From assembly GCA_028278125.1 (NCBI GenBank), contig JANQEY010000059.1, positions 1 to 28,109 on the forward strand: a DNA stretch of 28,109 nt. The letters run 5' to 3'. Under the pieces are notes generated by a model. The model had not been told where the DNA came from. It was given only the letters and a program-made list of their open reading frames with translations, and did no database searches. Below are positions 9,233-18,614 of this stretch, one piece after another. The translations under genes and the position numbers were made by a program. Position 1 is the stretch's first letter. Each line of letters opens with the position of its first letter. The stretch comes from a bacterium (GTDB lineage Bacteria; Electryoneota; Electryoneia; Electryoneales; Electryoneaceae).

Positions 9233-11527
9233 ATGAGCAAGTTTAAAAACAGTCCTCCATTAAGCCGGGTAGTTTTGCTTGCGCTATTTCTTTTGATGCT
9301 CCTTTTCCAGGTAAACTGCACCCTGGAACAACCAGGGATGCCGATATGGGATGTAAAAGTAGCAATCCCGTTCAGCGTTCAAAGATATGGATTGGACAGC
9401 CTGATCTCCCGTCCGGATGAGCTTCGTCCGGACATAGATGTCGGAAGTGATGATTACAGCTATAATGGGATAGATACTCTCGCCGGTGGGTTGTTAAAAT
9501 TCACCTTCCATGATACAATTGAAGAGATCACCCTTGCCGATTCTATCCTGGAATATAATAACCAGGACACAACCGACTACTCGGTTTATGCGAGAACAAT
9601 TGAAATCGGGCCATCTACTCCAATTGTGGGAAGGCTTCCAATTGAGGATATATTTACAGATTTCGAAGAAAGCGGGTTATTCCCGGTAGACACTCTCTTT
9701 ATTCCCGGTGCATCCGCAGAAGTCGCTTTTGAATCATTTGATGACATCCAGTCTGTCCAAGTTATCGAACCGGATGGTGGCGAACTTGAACTGACAATGA
9801 GAAACGAAATGCCGTTACGCTGGACAAGGATAGATGTTCAACTTGTGCTGAATGAACCAGGTTTTCCATTAATCGGTACCGCGACATTTCAACCGGTTCA
9901 GCCATTTTCACAACAGACCAGGTATATTGATCTTTCAGGTTTAACAATTACACCAAACATTCTTGTATTCGTTGACGGGTATGGTCCCGGCCAGGGTATG
10001 GTCGAACTGGAAGCTTCACACGGGTTGGAATTTACTGCCACATATGGAATTTTAAGATGTGATAGAGTTACCGGTATAATCGAGCAACAGGATCCGAAAC
10101 GTCAGACAGAGTATGTAGAATTTAAAGACGAAGATGACTGGATTACACGTGCACGATTGACAAATGGCATTCTCAGGATTCACATGAACAACATGTCTCA
10201 GACACGTGATTCCATCTATGTCACAATACCTCATCTTTTTCCCTATCGAAATGCTATCCCGGATACACTTGATACTTTAAAAATCTCATTCCTTCTTTCT
10301 CCTTCCCAGGAAATCGGTGGTACAGCAGATACACTGATCAGGTTAGGTGAAGAATTCGGAGAGGGTGAGTTCCAGAATGACTACCTCTTTAAAATGGAAC
10401 TGCCGGCTAATTTTGATCAGCCCGATCCGGAAAACCAGGAAATGGAGCTGCTGACAACCATCATTACTCTTGGCGACGATGATGAAATGATAACAATAAC
10501 AGACCAGGATTCTGTTTCAGTGATATTTGTTCTTGAAGATTTTGAATTTGAATGGTTGTATGGTGTTGCGAAGAATACAGAGATTGAGCTGACAAAATTC
10601 GAAGAATATGTAGATACCTGGGAAGACAGTGATGTTGATAGAGCTGACCTGACACAATTTATCAACTTTGATGACGCGGCGATCCTTGTTGATCTGTCCG
10701 GGTCATCGTATAACACCCCGATCAAACTCGAGCTTGATGTAACTGCTGTCAATAGTGGACTTCAAGGTTCAGACAGATACTACAATGTAGTATTTGAGGA
10801 ATATTTATCTCCCGGACAGGATACTCTCTATATTGGGGGACCGTACAATCCTGATCCACGGGTTGTCGAATTGCTTAACATATATCCCGATTCCATAGTC
10901 ATTGAAGGCAGTGCATATGTAGGAAGAGAACCATTTTTTAACAGTCCTTTCTATCCATACAACCCATATCCATTGTCGCGGGATGATCGTTTTGTCGGTT
11001 CTATTACCCTGGATGCACCGATCAGCCTCAGCATAGACAGTACGGCCATAATTCACGCCAAAGTAGAGAGACTCGATGAAGAGGAAGAAGACGATAAGAA
11101 CGATGAAGATGACGAGAATCTGGAAGACAGGCTAAGACAGGTTACAGTACTAAGTTATGTAAATAATCATCTCCCGTTTGGCGGATCTGTATATATGATG
11201 GCCGGCAGCTTTCAGGATGCCGCATCCGCAGAGGCTTCGCTGGTATATGACAGCCTTGAAACCTTTAAGCTCCTTGATCCGATAACCGTAACTGCATCGT
11301 GTGTTGATCGTATAACAGGCAAAGCAAACGGTGCAAGATTAGATACATTAATCACCATTTTGGATAGTGATGGTGTTAAAACGCTTTTCCAGGACAGTCT
11401 TTATTATCGCCAAATCTTAAAACTAGATCCTACACCGGGAGTAGTCAAAGCATTCGAACGAGATTACCTTGAAGTAGGAATGATAATAGAGTTTGAATAC
11501 CGAATTAAAAGAGATGAGGACGATTGA
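9233..11527 (+). CDS. Putative large lipoprotein of unknown function, acidic insert
   Basis: I do not recognise a named family. The 764-aa protein starts with a classic export signal: a basic N-terminus, a long hydrophobic stretch (residues 13-27) and Cys29 in QVNC. That is an unconventional lipobox (Asn at -1), so lipidation is likely but not certain. The mature N-terminus reads TLEQPGMPIWDVKVAIPF. The body is rich in beta-type alternation and aromatic residues, without cysteines forming an obvious pattern. Around residues 611-634 there is a strongly acidic linker (DEEEEDDKNDEDDENLED). GGGAGG precedes the ATG. Its TGA shares one base with the ATG of the following beta-barrel gene, so the two are translationally coupled and may form one envelope complex. 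Confidence 0.75.
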   Translation: MSKFKNSPPLSRVVLLALFLLMLLFQVNCTLEQPGMPIWDVKVAIPFSVQRYGLDSLISRPDELRPDIDVGSDDYSYNGIDTLAGGLLKFTFHDTIEEITLADSILEYNNQDTTDYSVYARTIEIGPSTPIVGRLPIEDIFTDFEESGLFPVDTLFIPGASAEVAFESFDDIQSVQVIEPDGGELELTMRNEMPLRWTRIDVQLVLNEPGFPLIGTATFQPVQPFSQQTRYIDLSGLTITPNILVFVDGYGPGQGMVELEASHGLEFTATYGILRCDRVTGIIEQQDPKRQTEYVEFKDEDDWITRARLTNGILRIHMNNMSQTRDSIYVTIPHLFPYRNAIPDTLDTLKISFLLSPSQEIGGTADTLIRLGEEFGEGEFQNDYLFKMELPANFDQPDPENQEMELLTTIITLGDDDEMITITDQDSVSVIFVLEDFEFEWLYGVAKNTEIELTKFEEYVDTWEDSDVDRADLTQFINFDDAAILVDLSGSSYNTPIKLELDVTAVNSGLQGSDRYYNVVFEEYLSPGQDTLYIGGPYNPDPRVVELLNIYPDSIVIEGSAYVGREPFFNSPFYPYNPYPLSRDDRFVGSITLDAPISLSIDSTAIIHAKVERLDEEEEDDKNDEDDENLEDRLRQVTVLSYVNNHLPFGGSVYMMAGSFQDAASAEASLVYDSLETFKLLDPITVTASCVDRITGKANGARLDTLITILDSDGVKTLFQDSLYYRQILKLDPTPGVVKAFERDYLEVGMIIEFEYRIKRDEDD

Positions 11528-12987
11528 TGCACTCCCGGGTACGTTTTTTTGCAACATTGACAATATTAATAATTAGCCTGTTGCTGAGCTTCACCTCAAG
11601 TTTCGGGCAAAGATCCGTCCAGGGAAAAAGTGTTTCTCTTGGTGGTGAACCGGGTGTTACTGTTCGCGGTGCAGAAGCCATAGGTTGGAACCCGGCCTTC
11701 CTGGCTTTTTCTGATGCTCCCAGGTATTCATTCTACACACCTGTGATTAATGCCGGATCCAGGCTTTATAACAACTCTTTCAGTATTTCATTGATTAATA
11801 AATACTTCCAGGAGGATAAATATTTAAATACCCGGGCAAAGCAGGATATCCTTGATCACGTTCCGGATGATGGTTTAGCGATTAGAGGAGACATGTCAAC
11901 GTTCGCAGCGGGATTCAGTTTTCCCACCCAATACCTGATGATGGCAATAAACGTCGATGTATTCAGTTATTCAGATGCTGAGATTGATAAGGATTTTATA
12001 AAACTTGGTTTATTCGGCAGTGGATTTGAGGACCTTGGAAAGGAACGGCATTTCGATAAACTTGAAGCCGAATCTATCACGTATGCGCGTGGATCGATTA
12101 CGGGCGCTAAAAGATTTCTTGAATCAGAGATGATCGAAAATACAGATTGGCTTGATGAACTGACGGTCGGATTTACTTTTTCATATACGATGGGGCTTGC
12201 GTACCTGAACGTAAAAGAAGCATCTGCAAGCATTTACACAGCATATGGGGAAGTGGATGGCAACGGACTCCTGGTGGCGGATACTTCAAGGTCAGGGTAT
12301 GGTGTTGGATTAGACCTTGGATTAGCTACAAAAATCCTCAATAGGCGCGGGATTATTGGCTTAAGTCTAATCAATCTCGTCAACACTGTTCACTGGACAG
12401 ATGTTGGAAGAAACTTGTATAATTTTGAGACTGATTTTCGTACCTGGTGGGGTGACCCAATCTCAGCACCATCATATGAGGGTATAGATGATATTGAAGA
12501 TTGGATAGATGAAAACTTCCCCCATGAAGATACAATAGATACACTAGAAGAGGTAAGTAGTAAATTGCCATCGAGCCTGATTCTGACCGGTGGCTGGTAC
12601 TTAAAACAGGGATTATTACTGACAGGAACCTACCGGCAGGGATTAAATCATACTGCGGGAAGTATGGTGGCTCCACGTTTTACTGTGGGTGCAGAATATA
12701 TGCTCACACCAAAGTTTCCTGTTCGCACAGGGCTGGGTATTGGCTCACGTGGTGGGGTAACACTTGGTGGTGGGGCAGGGATACGTGTTGGTCCCTGGCA
12801 TTCAGATATTGGATTTTCCTATGAAGGTGGATTATTCAATTATACTCGTGGATTAACATTCGCCATGAGCACCAGCTTTTTCTTCGGGATGCCCTCGATG
12901 GATCCGTTTATAAACAGCCAACCTCAACAGCGAAAGCAACCGAAGAAAAAGAGCGAAGACGAGTTCATCAAGTACGATGATGAATAG
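11527..12987 (+). CDS. Outer-membrane beta-barrel-like protein, possibly DUF5723 family
   Basis: The 486-aa protein begins with a signal peptide (hydrophobic FFATLTILIISLLLSF, likely cut after SSFG). It then has a pattern seen in FCB outer-membrane barrel proteins: VSLGGEPGVTVRGAEAIGWNPAFLAF, followed by many amphipathic strands and a glycine-rich barrel-like C-terminal half (GVTLGGGAGIRVGPW, SYEGGLFNYTRGLTFAMS). After the last strand (FFFGM) comes an unusual polar tail rich in Q and K ending in FIKYDDE, probably periplasmic. The ATG at 11527 overlaps the preceding TGA; a TTG three bases upstream is in frame but less likely. It converges on the giant CARDB gene with only 8 bp between the stop codons. 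The assignment to DUF5723 rests on recall of the N-terminal motif, not on a search. Confidence 0.7.
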   Translation: MHSRVRFFATLTILIISLLLSFTSSFGQRSVQGKSVSLGGEPGVTVRGAEAIGWNPAFLAFSDAPRYSFYTPVINAGSRLYNNSFSISLINKYFQEDKYLNTRAKQDILDHVPDDGLAIRGDMSTFAAGFSFPTQYLMMAINVDVFSYSDAEIDKDFIKLGLFGSGFEDLGKERHFDKLEAESITYARGSITGAKRFLESEMIENTDWLDELTVGFTFSYTMGLAYLNVKEASASIYTAYGEVDGNGLLVADTSRSGYGVGLDLGLATKILNRRGIIGLSLINLVNTVHWTDVGRNLYNFETDFRTWWGDPISAPSYEGIDDIEDWIDENFPHEDTIDTLEEVSSKLPSSLILTGGWYLKQGLLLTGTYRQGLNHTAGSMVAPRFTVGAEYMLTPKFPVRTGLGIGSRGGVTLGGGAGIRVGPWHSDIGFSYEGGLFNYTRGLTFAMSTSFFFGMPSMDPFINSQPQQRKQPKKKSEDEFIKYDDE

Positions 12988-12995
12988 ACTCAATT

Positions 12996-15900
12996 CTATT
13001 TAATCAGCATTACTTTCTTGATTTCCTTAAACCCGGAATTCGAACGGACACTCAAGAAGTATAACCCCGAGCTGAAATTATCTGCTCGCCATCTGAGCTG
13101 ATGGTACCCTGTCTGCATATACTCGCTATTCAGAACAGCAACCCTTTGCCCGATCACATTATACACTTCAACAACTACATTATTGCTGAATGGTACAGCG
13201 ACAACGACGTTCAGGGTTGGATTGAAGGGGTTAGGATAAGTTGACTCAATAGCCCACTGGGTCGGCGTCTCAAGTAATGCGTTATCTTCAACATCGTCAC
13301 CTTCCCATTCAATATCAACAGGGCCTGCAGCAACTGTTTCCCCTTCGTCGTAGCGAGCAGTAACCGTATAACTGTAAGTACCGGCTTCCTCCAGGTTGTC
13401 CTGGTATTCAAGATCCTGGGTGTTTCCGATTTCAGTGTAGTTGCTGTAAATTACAAATGAGATAAATTCATCAAGTTCGTCACCCGTTGAATTCAGAAGT
13501 TCTGGTGGATCGTGTTCCCAGCTTAGCGTAACAATTCCTTCCAAGGTATCAAGAACGGCCTCGAGGTTTGCCGGTGGATAAATATCCGACTCATAAGTAT
13601 CACCCGGTAATCCGGGAATTATCTGTACATCACCCTGATAAAGGCCTAGTACGCCCTTGATATTCATCCAGTCACCTGTTGAATATCCGGATAAATCGAT
13701 ACCTGTTGTTTCATAAATCCTGATTTCAATATCACCGGAACCATCATCCATCTGAATTGTGTAGCTTCCCTCTTCAGGAGGATCGTTCAGGAACTGTCCT
13801 GTTACCCTGACCCATGATCCCTCCATTGCCTGTCTTAAAGCCATATCACCAGTTGATGCGTTGTAGGGCTCAGGTTCGGGATTTCCAGTTGATACGATAT
13901 CGTACCAGTAGTCAATTATCTCTGTAACTCCAAAATACTCTTCGATCAATCCGGAGACTCTTATTTCCGTACCCCGGTTAAGAATCTCTTCAGGTGCAGC
14001 CTGGTCATAGCTGAAAAGTTTGACACCATATCCTGTATCATCCTGGATATAGAACTCGGTATAAACATTGGTTGTTGAATTTACAGGCAGGGTAACGGTT
14101 CCTGAGGTGGTGATCCAGGTGCCCTCGGTAAGTTCAGCCTGCAGAGTTTGTATTGAAACTTCAGGAATTGGCACAAGGTTAAAATCGACAACCGTTTGTT
14201 CTCCAACATTGACCTCGTTGCCCTCGCTCAATTCCTGCTCGAAACCGACGGCTTTTACCTGCACGTTATAAATTCCCGCTGGTAAATCGAAGAATGAATA
14301 ATATCCCTCTTCATTTGTATATGCAGCACTTGTTGAATCCTCGTCAACCCTTGAGAATTTTACTTCAGCACCTTCAACAGGATTCCCATTATCCGAATTA
14401 AATACATTTCCTGCAATTTCACCTGTGGTGATCTCTTCCCATTCAACTGTAAGTGTGTATGATGGATCAGAAATACCTTCGTCCCAGTTAGCAACTACAT
14501 AGTATTCATACACCCCGTAATTCGGAAGCGTTTCGATGAAGCTTTCATCTTCTGTCCTGTCAGCTTCCAGGTTATTCCTGTAGATGATAAACTCGATAAA
14601 ATCATCCAATTCATCTATTTCATTGTTAACATCTTGCCTGATATTGTAGGAATAGATCGAGGTGCTGCTGAAGTGAATGTATTCATCCTCGGTAACGGGT
14701 TGAAGAGTATTTTCTCCTGGTAAAGCATTTACAGCTATTACCTGGTTATGAATATAGGCTTTAGCCCTGACCATCACATCAGCGTTGTAACCCATGTTGT
14801 TAACAGGAATCCACGTTTCATAGTTTGCGTCACTGTAATAGCTGACCAGTTGGACAGGATCATCTTCATCAGCTCCGATATAGGGACCGCCGGGATTTGG
14901 GTAGGCAACGGTGACCCAGAACCTGTTAGCGAATTCCAGCTCGAGTTGCGAAACGTCATGTGTCAGCCAACCGTCTCCATCCGGTGTCAACTCATCGGAT
15001 TCATAAATCAGCATTCCAGGTTCAGTAAGGTTTTGACCACCGTCCCAGACCATGAATTTGACATTATTCATCGGCACAACATCATCGCTGAATAAGTATG
15101 CTGACACTTCGAGCAGATGACATTCGCCATTCAATGAAAAACGGTTGCCGATGGTTGATCCCTCCAGTTCTTCCTCCGATATAAATATGCCGTCTTCAGC
15201 GGTTCCGTCATCGAAGTCAAACTGGCTGTACTGGTTTGATTCCAGGTTCCAGTAGAGTGCGATATCACCATCTACTTCATCCAGATCAGCCACCAGGTAG
15301 TAAGGCTGATGAAGTGAAACATCAATATCGAACGGGCCATAGAGATTATTATCCTCATTCGTTTCCTCGACGATATCATCTGAATCAACCAGGAAATACA
15401 TAGAGTAATTACCAAGGTCGTCGTATGTTGTTGAACCTTCAATAACCACTGATTCAAGTGCAGCTAAATCAGTAATTTCCCAGGAAATATCGCCAATATC
15501 TCCGCTATCCGGGGGAGTGTCTGTATCGTAAAACCACTCTACATATACCGTGTCTACATCAGAACCGCCGAAATTATTCAAAACGAATGAAACATCAATG
15601 TTTTCGTCAGGTTGAGCTTCCGAGGGGGTAATTAAAATATCTGATATAACCAGGTCCGCATTCCCTGCGAAAATTTCTACCAGGAAGGGACCATCAACGT
15701 TATTATTTTCATTGGCTTCATCAATGCGTACATCGGTATCAACGATGAAATACATCTGTTTAATACCGACATCACCATATGTGACTGTTCCATCGAGAGC
15801 AAATGTTTCATCCGGAATCAGCCCGGCGATTTCCCAGCTGAAATCACCAAATTCGCCAATATGTGGTTCTTCCTCCAGTTCGTAGAACCAGTCCAGCCTG

Positions 15901-18416
15901 AAAGGATTCGCTAGTGTACCGCCTATGTTTTGTACTGTTACGCTGACAGATATTTCCTGTTCAGGCAACGCAATTTCGGGAGTAATCACAACCTCGGAAA
16001 TTACAAGGTCTGGTCCAAGGGGAAGAACAGTAATGGTATACGGACCATCTATGTTATTGTTCTCATCAGTTTCACTGACGGTATTATCTGTATCGACAAT
16101 AAAGTAGTTTTGAGCTTCAACTGCAGAATCATAAGATACATATCCCGTGAGAATAATGTTCTCACCACCGGGAATGTTGTCGATTACCCAGAAATGATCA
16201 CCCACATCACCAATTTGAGGGGTTTCTTCTTCGTTGTAAAACCAGTCAACCCTGAAAGAGCCACTCTCGAACTCACCCGAATTTTCCACTGTAAGTGAAA
16301 CTTCAGTTTCTTCATTCTGCAGTATCTCATCGTCAGAGATCACTATTTCGAGAAATGATAATTCCGGGGCTACCACATTCAATGTGTGAGGACCTTCGAT
16401 GTTATTCTCTTCATTAGATTCATTGATATTGTTATCAGTGTCGACAATAAAAAACATGTTCATATCACCGATATTATCAAAGGATATTTCAGCAAAGAGA
16501 GTAATATTCGATTGAGCCGAAAGCTGGGGAATGTTCCAGCTGAAATCACCCTGATCACCAATTTGGGGTGGTATATCGAGGTCGTAAAACCAGTCGATAT
16601 CGAACGCCCAGGCATCAGCATCATCCAGGTTTTCAACAGTAACAGATACTTCGACCGTTTCACCGGGTTGAGCAGTTTGTGGATTTAACGTTACCGCTGT
16701 TATTTCAAGATCAGGATATGCTACATCTATTATCTCTACATCAGAGATATTATTATTTTCGTCTGATTCCGTAACATTATTATCGGTATCAATAACAAAG
16801 TACATCTCCTTTTGACCCGGAGAATCATATGAAATATAACCGTCTACAGTGATAAGCTGGAATGCTTCTAAACTATCAATGTCCCAGGATTCATCGCCAT
16901 GATCACCTATTCCGGGTGGAGTAGCGGCATCATGGAACCATTCGACAGAAAAACTCTCAGCATCCGTTAATCCTTGATTCAATATTGTAACAATGGCATG
17001 AACATCGTCACCAGGCTGGGTCTGTTGAGGGACTACTGTTATTTCAAAGATAACAAGATCAGGATAGGCGACTTCAGCAGCATGAGGTCCGGATATATTA
17101 TTGGTTTCATCTGTTTCATCAAGTACCTGGTTGTTATCGGCAATAAAATACATCTGTTTATAACCGACGGTATTGTACACTACCTGCCCCTCAAGCACTA
17201 TGGACGTTTGTGCTAATAAACTTTCTACTTCCCAGGTATCATCTCCTTCATCGCCAACCTGTGGTGCAACCTGTTCATCCTGGAACCACTCCACATTAAA
17301 TGTAGATGCTTCAGTTATACCCAGGTTTCTGACCGTAACCTGCACGTTCGCAGTATCACCCGGCAGTAATGTATCAGGATCAATTGTCACTTGGATTATC
17401 TGTATGTCCGGTAAATCCACAACCACTTCATGTGGTCCGGAGATATTATTGTTTTCATTGGACTCGTAAACATCCTGGTCAGTATCAACGATGAAATACA
17501 TATTCATTGTACCGGTTTCATCGAACGCTACATCACCCTCCAGGTCAGTATGAGCACCGGATGGCAGCTGAACAATATCCCAGCTATAGTCCCCATTTTG
17601 TCCGATTACCGGCGGATCATCTTCATTGTAGAACCAGTCAACCGCGAAGTCAGTTGCATCTACTTCGCCCGTATTTTCAATTGTCAATTCAACATGTACG
17701 TTTTGTCCTGGAAGCACTATTGAAGGGAATATGTCCACATCGGTTATTTGCAATTCGGCGGGATCGGGCGGTTCATCACCCTCAACTACTATATTATCAA
17801 TTCCCCAAAATAAACCCCAATTCTCCAGCGAATCGTCATATCTGAAACGGATTTTAACATCAGGCTCATTCGTTGCGAATGCAGAAATGTCGATTTCAAT
17901 CGGGTAATCTCCCCTCGTTTCGGCAAAAGTGAATACAGTGTTCCAGGTAGTACCACCGTCGCTCGAGACTTGGACATATCCGTATTCCTCAATCCACAAC
18001 TCAAAATAGGAATCGAAAATTAGGTCAATGTCTACCAGGCCTGAACAATCAAAAGATGGACTTATTAGATGATCAACAGTTCCTGCGAGTGCAGTATTCG
18101 CATCAATAATCATGAACGCCGGAACCAGGTCATCTAATCCGATAACTGTTTCACGTATCCACGAAATACCACCGCCGTCAACGTCAACAATAGTCCAACC
18201 TTCAGTGCCATCCTCAAAATTTTCACTGAAGACAATCTCATCCAATTCATCTGGATTTTCAGTCCCATATCTATCAACAAAATCCGACACTTCGGGTATT
18301 GTCGGATTTAGTTTGATTGCTGAAGATCTCAACGTTTCTCTCTGATCAGCATTTATAGCGTTTGTGAGAAAAAGAGAGAGAAAAAAAACAAGAAGCATCC
18401 CATGATTCGTTCTCAT
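12996..18416 (-). CDS. Giant secreted CARDB-repeat protein with T9SS type A sorting domain
   Basis: This 1806-aa surface or secreted protein has a signal peptide (residues 1-23, cut near NAINA). Next is a jelly-roll-like module starting FSENFEDGTEGW (about 62-214), followed by seven CARDB immunoglobulin-like repeats of about 116 aa (221-1037). A second beta-sandwich-like module covers about 1040-1220 and a fibronectin-like segment runs to about 1330. Then come a carboxypeptidase-regulatory-like domain (GEIAGNVFNSDNG, about 1331-1415) and a region with two OB-like parts (about 1420-1610; TEFYIQDDTGYGVKLF, YTIQMDDGSGDIEIRI). A final fibronectin-like segment precedes the T9SS tail, from TYPNPFNP to KKVMLIK at the end. 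The protein is very acidic. GGAGAG precedes the ATG. The tail should route it through the type IX secretion system to the cell surface. The domain set suggests adhesion or matrix binding, with no catalytic site seen. Confidence 0.88.
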   Translation of the reverse strand: MRTNHGMLLVFFLSLFLTNAINADQRETLRSSAIKLNPTIPEVSDFVDRYGTENPDELDEIVFSENFEDGTEGWTIVDVDGGGISWIRETVIGLDDLVPAFMIIDANTALAGTVDHLISPSFDCSGLVDIDLIFDSYFELWIEEYGYVQVSSDGGTTWNTVFTFAETRGDYPIEIDISAFATNEPDVKIRFRYDDSLENWGLFWGIDNIVVEGDEPPDPAELQITDVDIFPSIVLPGQNVHVELTIENTGEVDATDFAVDWFYNEDDPPVIGQNGDYSWDIVQLPSGAHTDLEGDVAFDETGTMNMYFIVDTDQDVYESNENNNISGPHEVVVDLPDIQIIQVTIDPDTLLPGDTANVQVTVRNLGITEASTFNVEWFQDEQVAPQVGDEGDDTWEVESLLAQTSIVLEGQVVYNTVGYKQMYFIADNNQVLDETDETNNISGPHAAEVAYPDLVIFEITVVPQQTQPGDDVHAIVTILNQGLTDAESFSVEWFHDAATPPGIGDHGDESWDIDSLEAFQLITVDGYISYDSPGQKEMYFVIDTDNNVTESDENNNISDVEIIDVAYPDLEITAVTLNPQTAQPGETVEVSVTVENLDDADAWAFDIDWFYDLDIPPQIGDQGDFSWNIPQLSAQSNITLFAEISFDNIGDMNMFFIVDTDNNINESNEENNIEGPHTLNVVAPELSFLEIVISDDEILQNEETEVSLTVENSGEFESGSFRVDWFYNEEETPQIGDVGDHFWVIDNIPGGENIILTGYVSYDSAVEAQNYFIVDTDNTVSETDENNNIDGPYTITVLPLGPDLVISEVVITPEIALPEQEISVSVTVQNIGGTLANPFRLDWFYELEEEPHIGEFGDFSWEIAGLIPDETFALDGTVTYGDVGIKQMYFIVDTDVRIDEANENNNVDGPFLVEIFAGNADLVISDILITPSEAQPDENIDVSFVLNNFGGSDVDTVYVEWFYDTDTPPDSGDIGDISWEITDLAALESVVIEGSTTYDDLGNYSMYFLVDSDDIVEETNEDNNLYGPFDIDVSLHQPYYLVADLDEVDGDIALYWNLESNQYSQFDFDDGTAEDGIFISEEELEGSTIGNRFSLNGECHLLEVSAYLFSDDVVPMNNVKFMVWDGGQNLTEPGMLIYESDELTPDGDGWLTHDVSQLELEFANRFWVTVAYPNPGGPYIGADEDDPVQLVSYYSDANYETWIPVNNMGYNADVMVRAKAYIHNQVIAVNALPGENTLQPVTEDEYIHFSSTSIYSYNIRQDVNNEIDELDDFIEFIIYRNNLEADRTEDESFIETLPNYGVYEYYVVANWDEGISDPSYTLTVEWEEITTGEIAGNVFNSDNGNPVEGAEVKFSRVDEDSTSAAYTNEEGYYSFFDLPAGIYNVQVKAVGFEQELSEGNEVNVGEQTVVDFNLVPIPEVSIQTLQAELTEGTWITTSGTVTLPVNSTTNVYTEFYIQDDTGYGVKLFSYDQAAPEEILNRGTEIRVSGLIEEYFGVTEIIDYWYDIVSTGNPEPEPYNASTGDMALRQAMEGSWVRVTGQFLNDPPEEGSYTIQMDDGSGDIEIRIYETTGIDLSGYSTGDWMNIKGVLGLYQGDVQIIPGLPGDTYESDIYPPANLEAVLDTLEGIVTLSWEHDPPELLNSTGDELDEFISFVIYSNYTEIGNTQDLEYQDNLEEAGTYSYTVTARYDEGETVAAGPVDIEWEGDDVEDNALLETPTQWAIESTYPNPFNPTLNVVVAVPFSNNVVVEVYNVIGQRVAVLNSEYMQTGYHQLRWRADNFSSGLYFLSVRSNSGFKEIKKVMLIK
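15312..17756 (-). repeat. Seven tandem CARDB-domain repeats (about 349 bp each)
   Basis: The repeat units, in the direction of translation, begin near 17756, 17417, 17066, 16718, 16370, 16013 and 15659, and end near 15312. Each carries a WFY/WFH/WFQ aromatic triplet, an IGD-x-GD-x-SW-like loop, an MYFIVDTD-type strand and a closing E-x-x-E-x-NN-I/V/L-x-GP motif. The units are clearly homologous in protein but well diverged in DNA, so the expansion is old and unlikely to recombine often. The Asp/Glu/Asn-rich closing loop is the most conserved part. Confidence 0.9.
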
Positions 18417-18484
18417 AGGTACTCTCCGTTTTAAGTTTGCGGTAAGTGTATAATCCAGGGTACTTGTATATAATGTAAATGGAA

Positions 18485-18528
18485 ATCGAATAATTTACAA
18501 TTCGATACTGAATTTAATGAATATTCAT
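18485..18528. promoter_or_regulatory. Palindrome pair upstream of the giant CARDB gene
   Basis: Two dyads lie 70-112 bp upstream of the leftward ATG at 18416. A 7-bp inverted repeat, ATCGAAT at 18485-18491 with ATTCGAT at 18500-18506, surrounds 8 bp. A perfect 12-bp palindrome, ATGAATATTCAT, spans 18517-18528. They fill much of the 198-bp gap (18417-18614) that separates this gene from the upstream operon. They could be operators for a regulator such as the neighbouring sigma-54 activator. No GG-N10-GC promoter core is visible between them and the gene; a TATACA hexamer near 18450 is the only -10-like element. In such AT-rich DNA some dyads arise by chance. Confidence 0.35.
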
Positions 18529-18614
18529 GAAAAATGATGTAATATTATTATAGATAAACAGTTGAATTTTGTTACACAAAAGAGTGTTGGAGAGTTACCG
18601 GCAGAAAGCATTCA

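Noticed and set aside
14748..15095. 115-codon rightward ORF inside the giant CARDB gene
   Set aside because: It is antisense to an uninterrupted 1806-codon frame with recognisable domains; the long shadow reflects codon bias of the real gene.
15312..17756. Regular ~349-bp periodicity considered as CRISPR or satellite DNA
   Set aside because: The period is far too long for CRISPR, the DNA copies are diverged, and the periodicity is explained by CARDB protein repeats.
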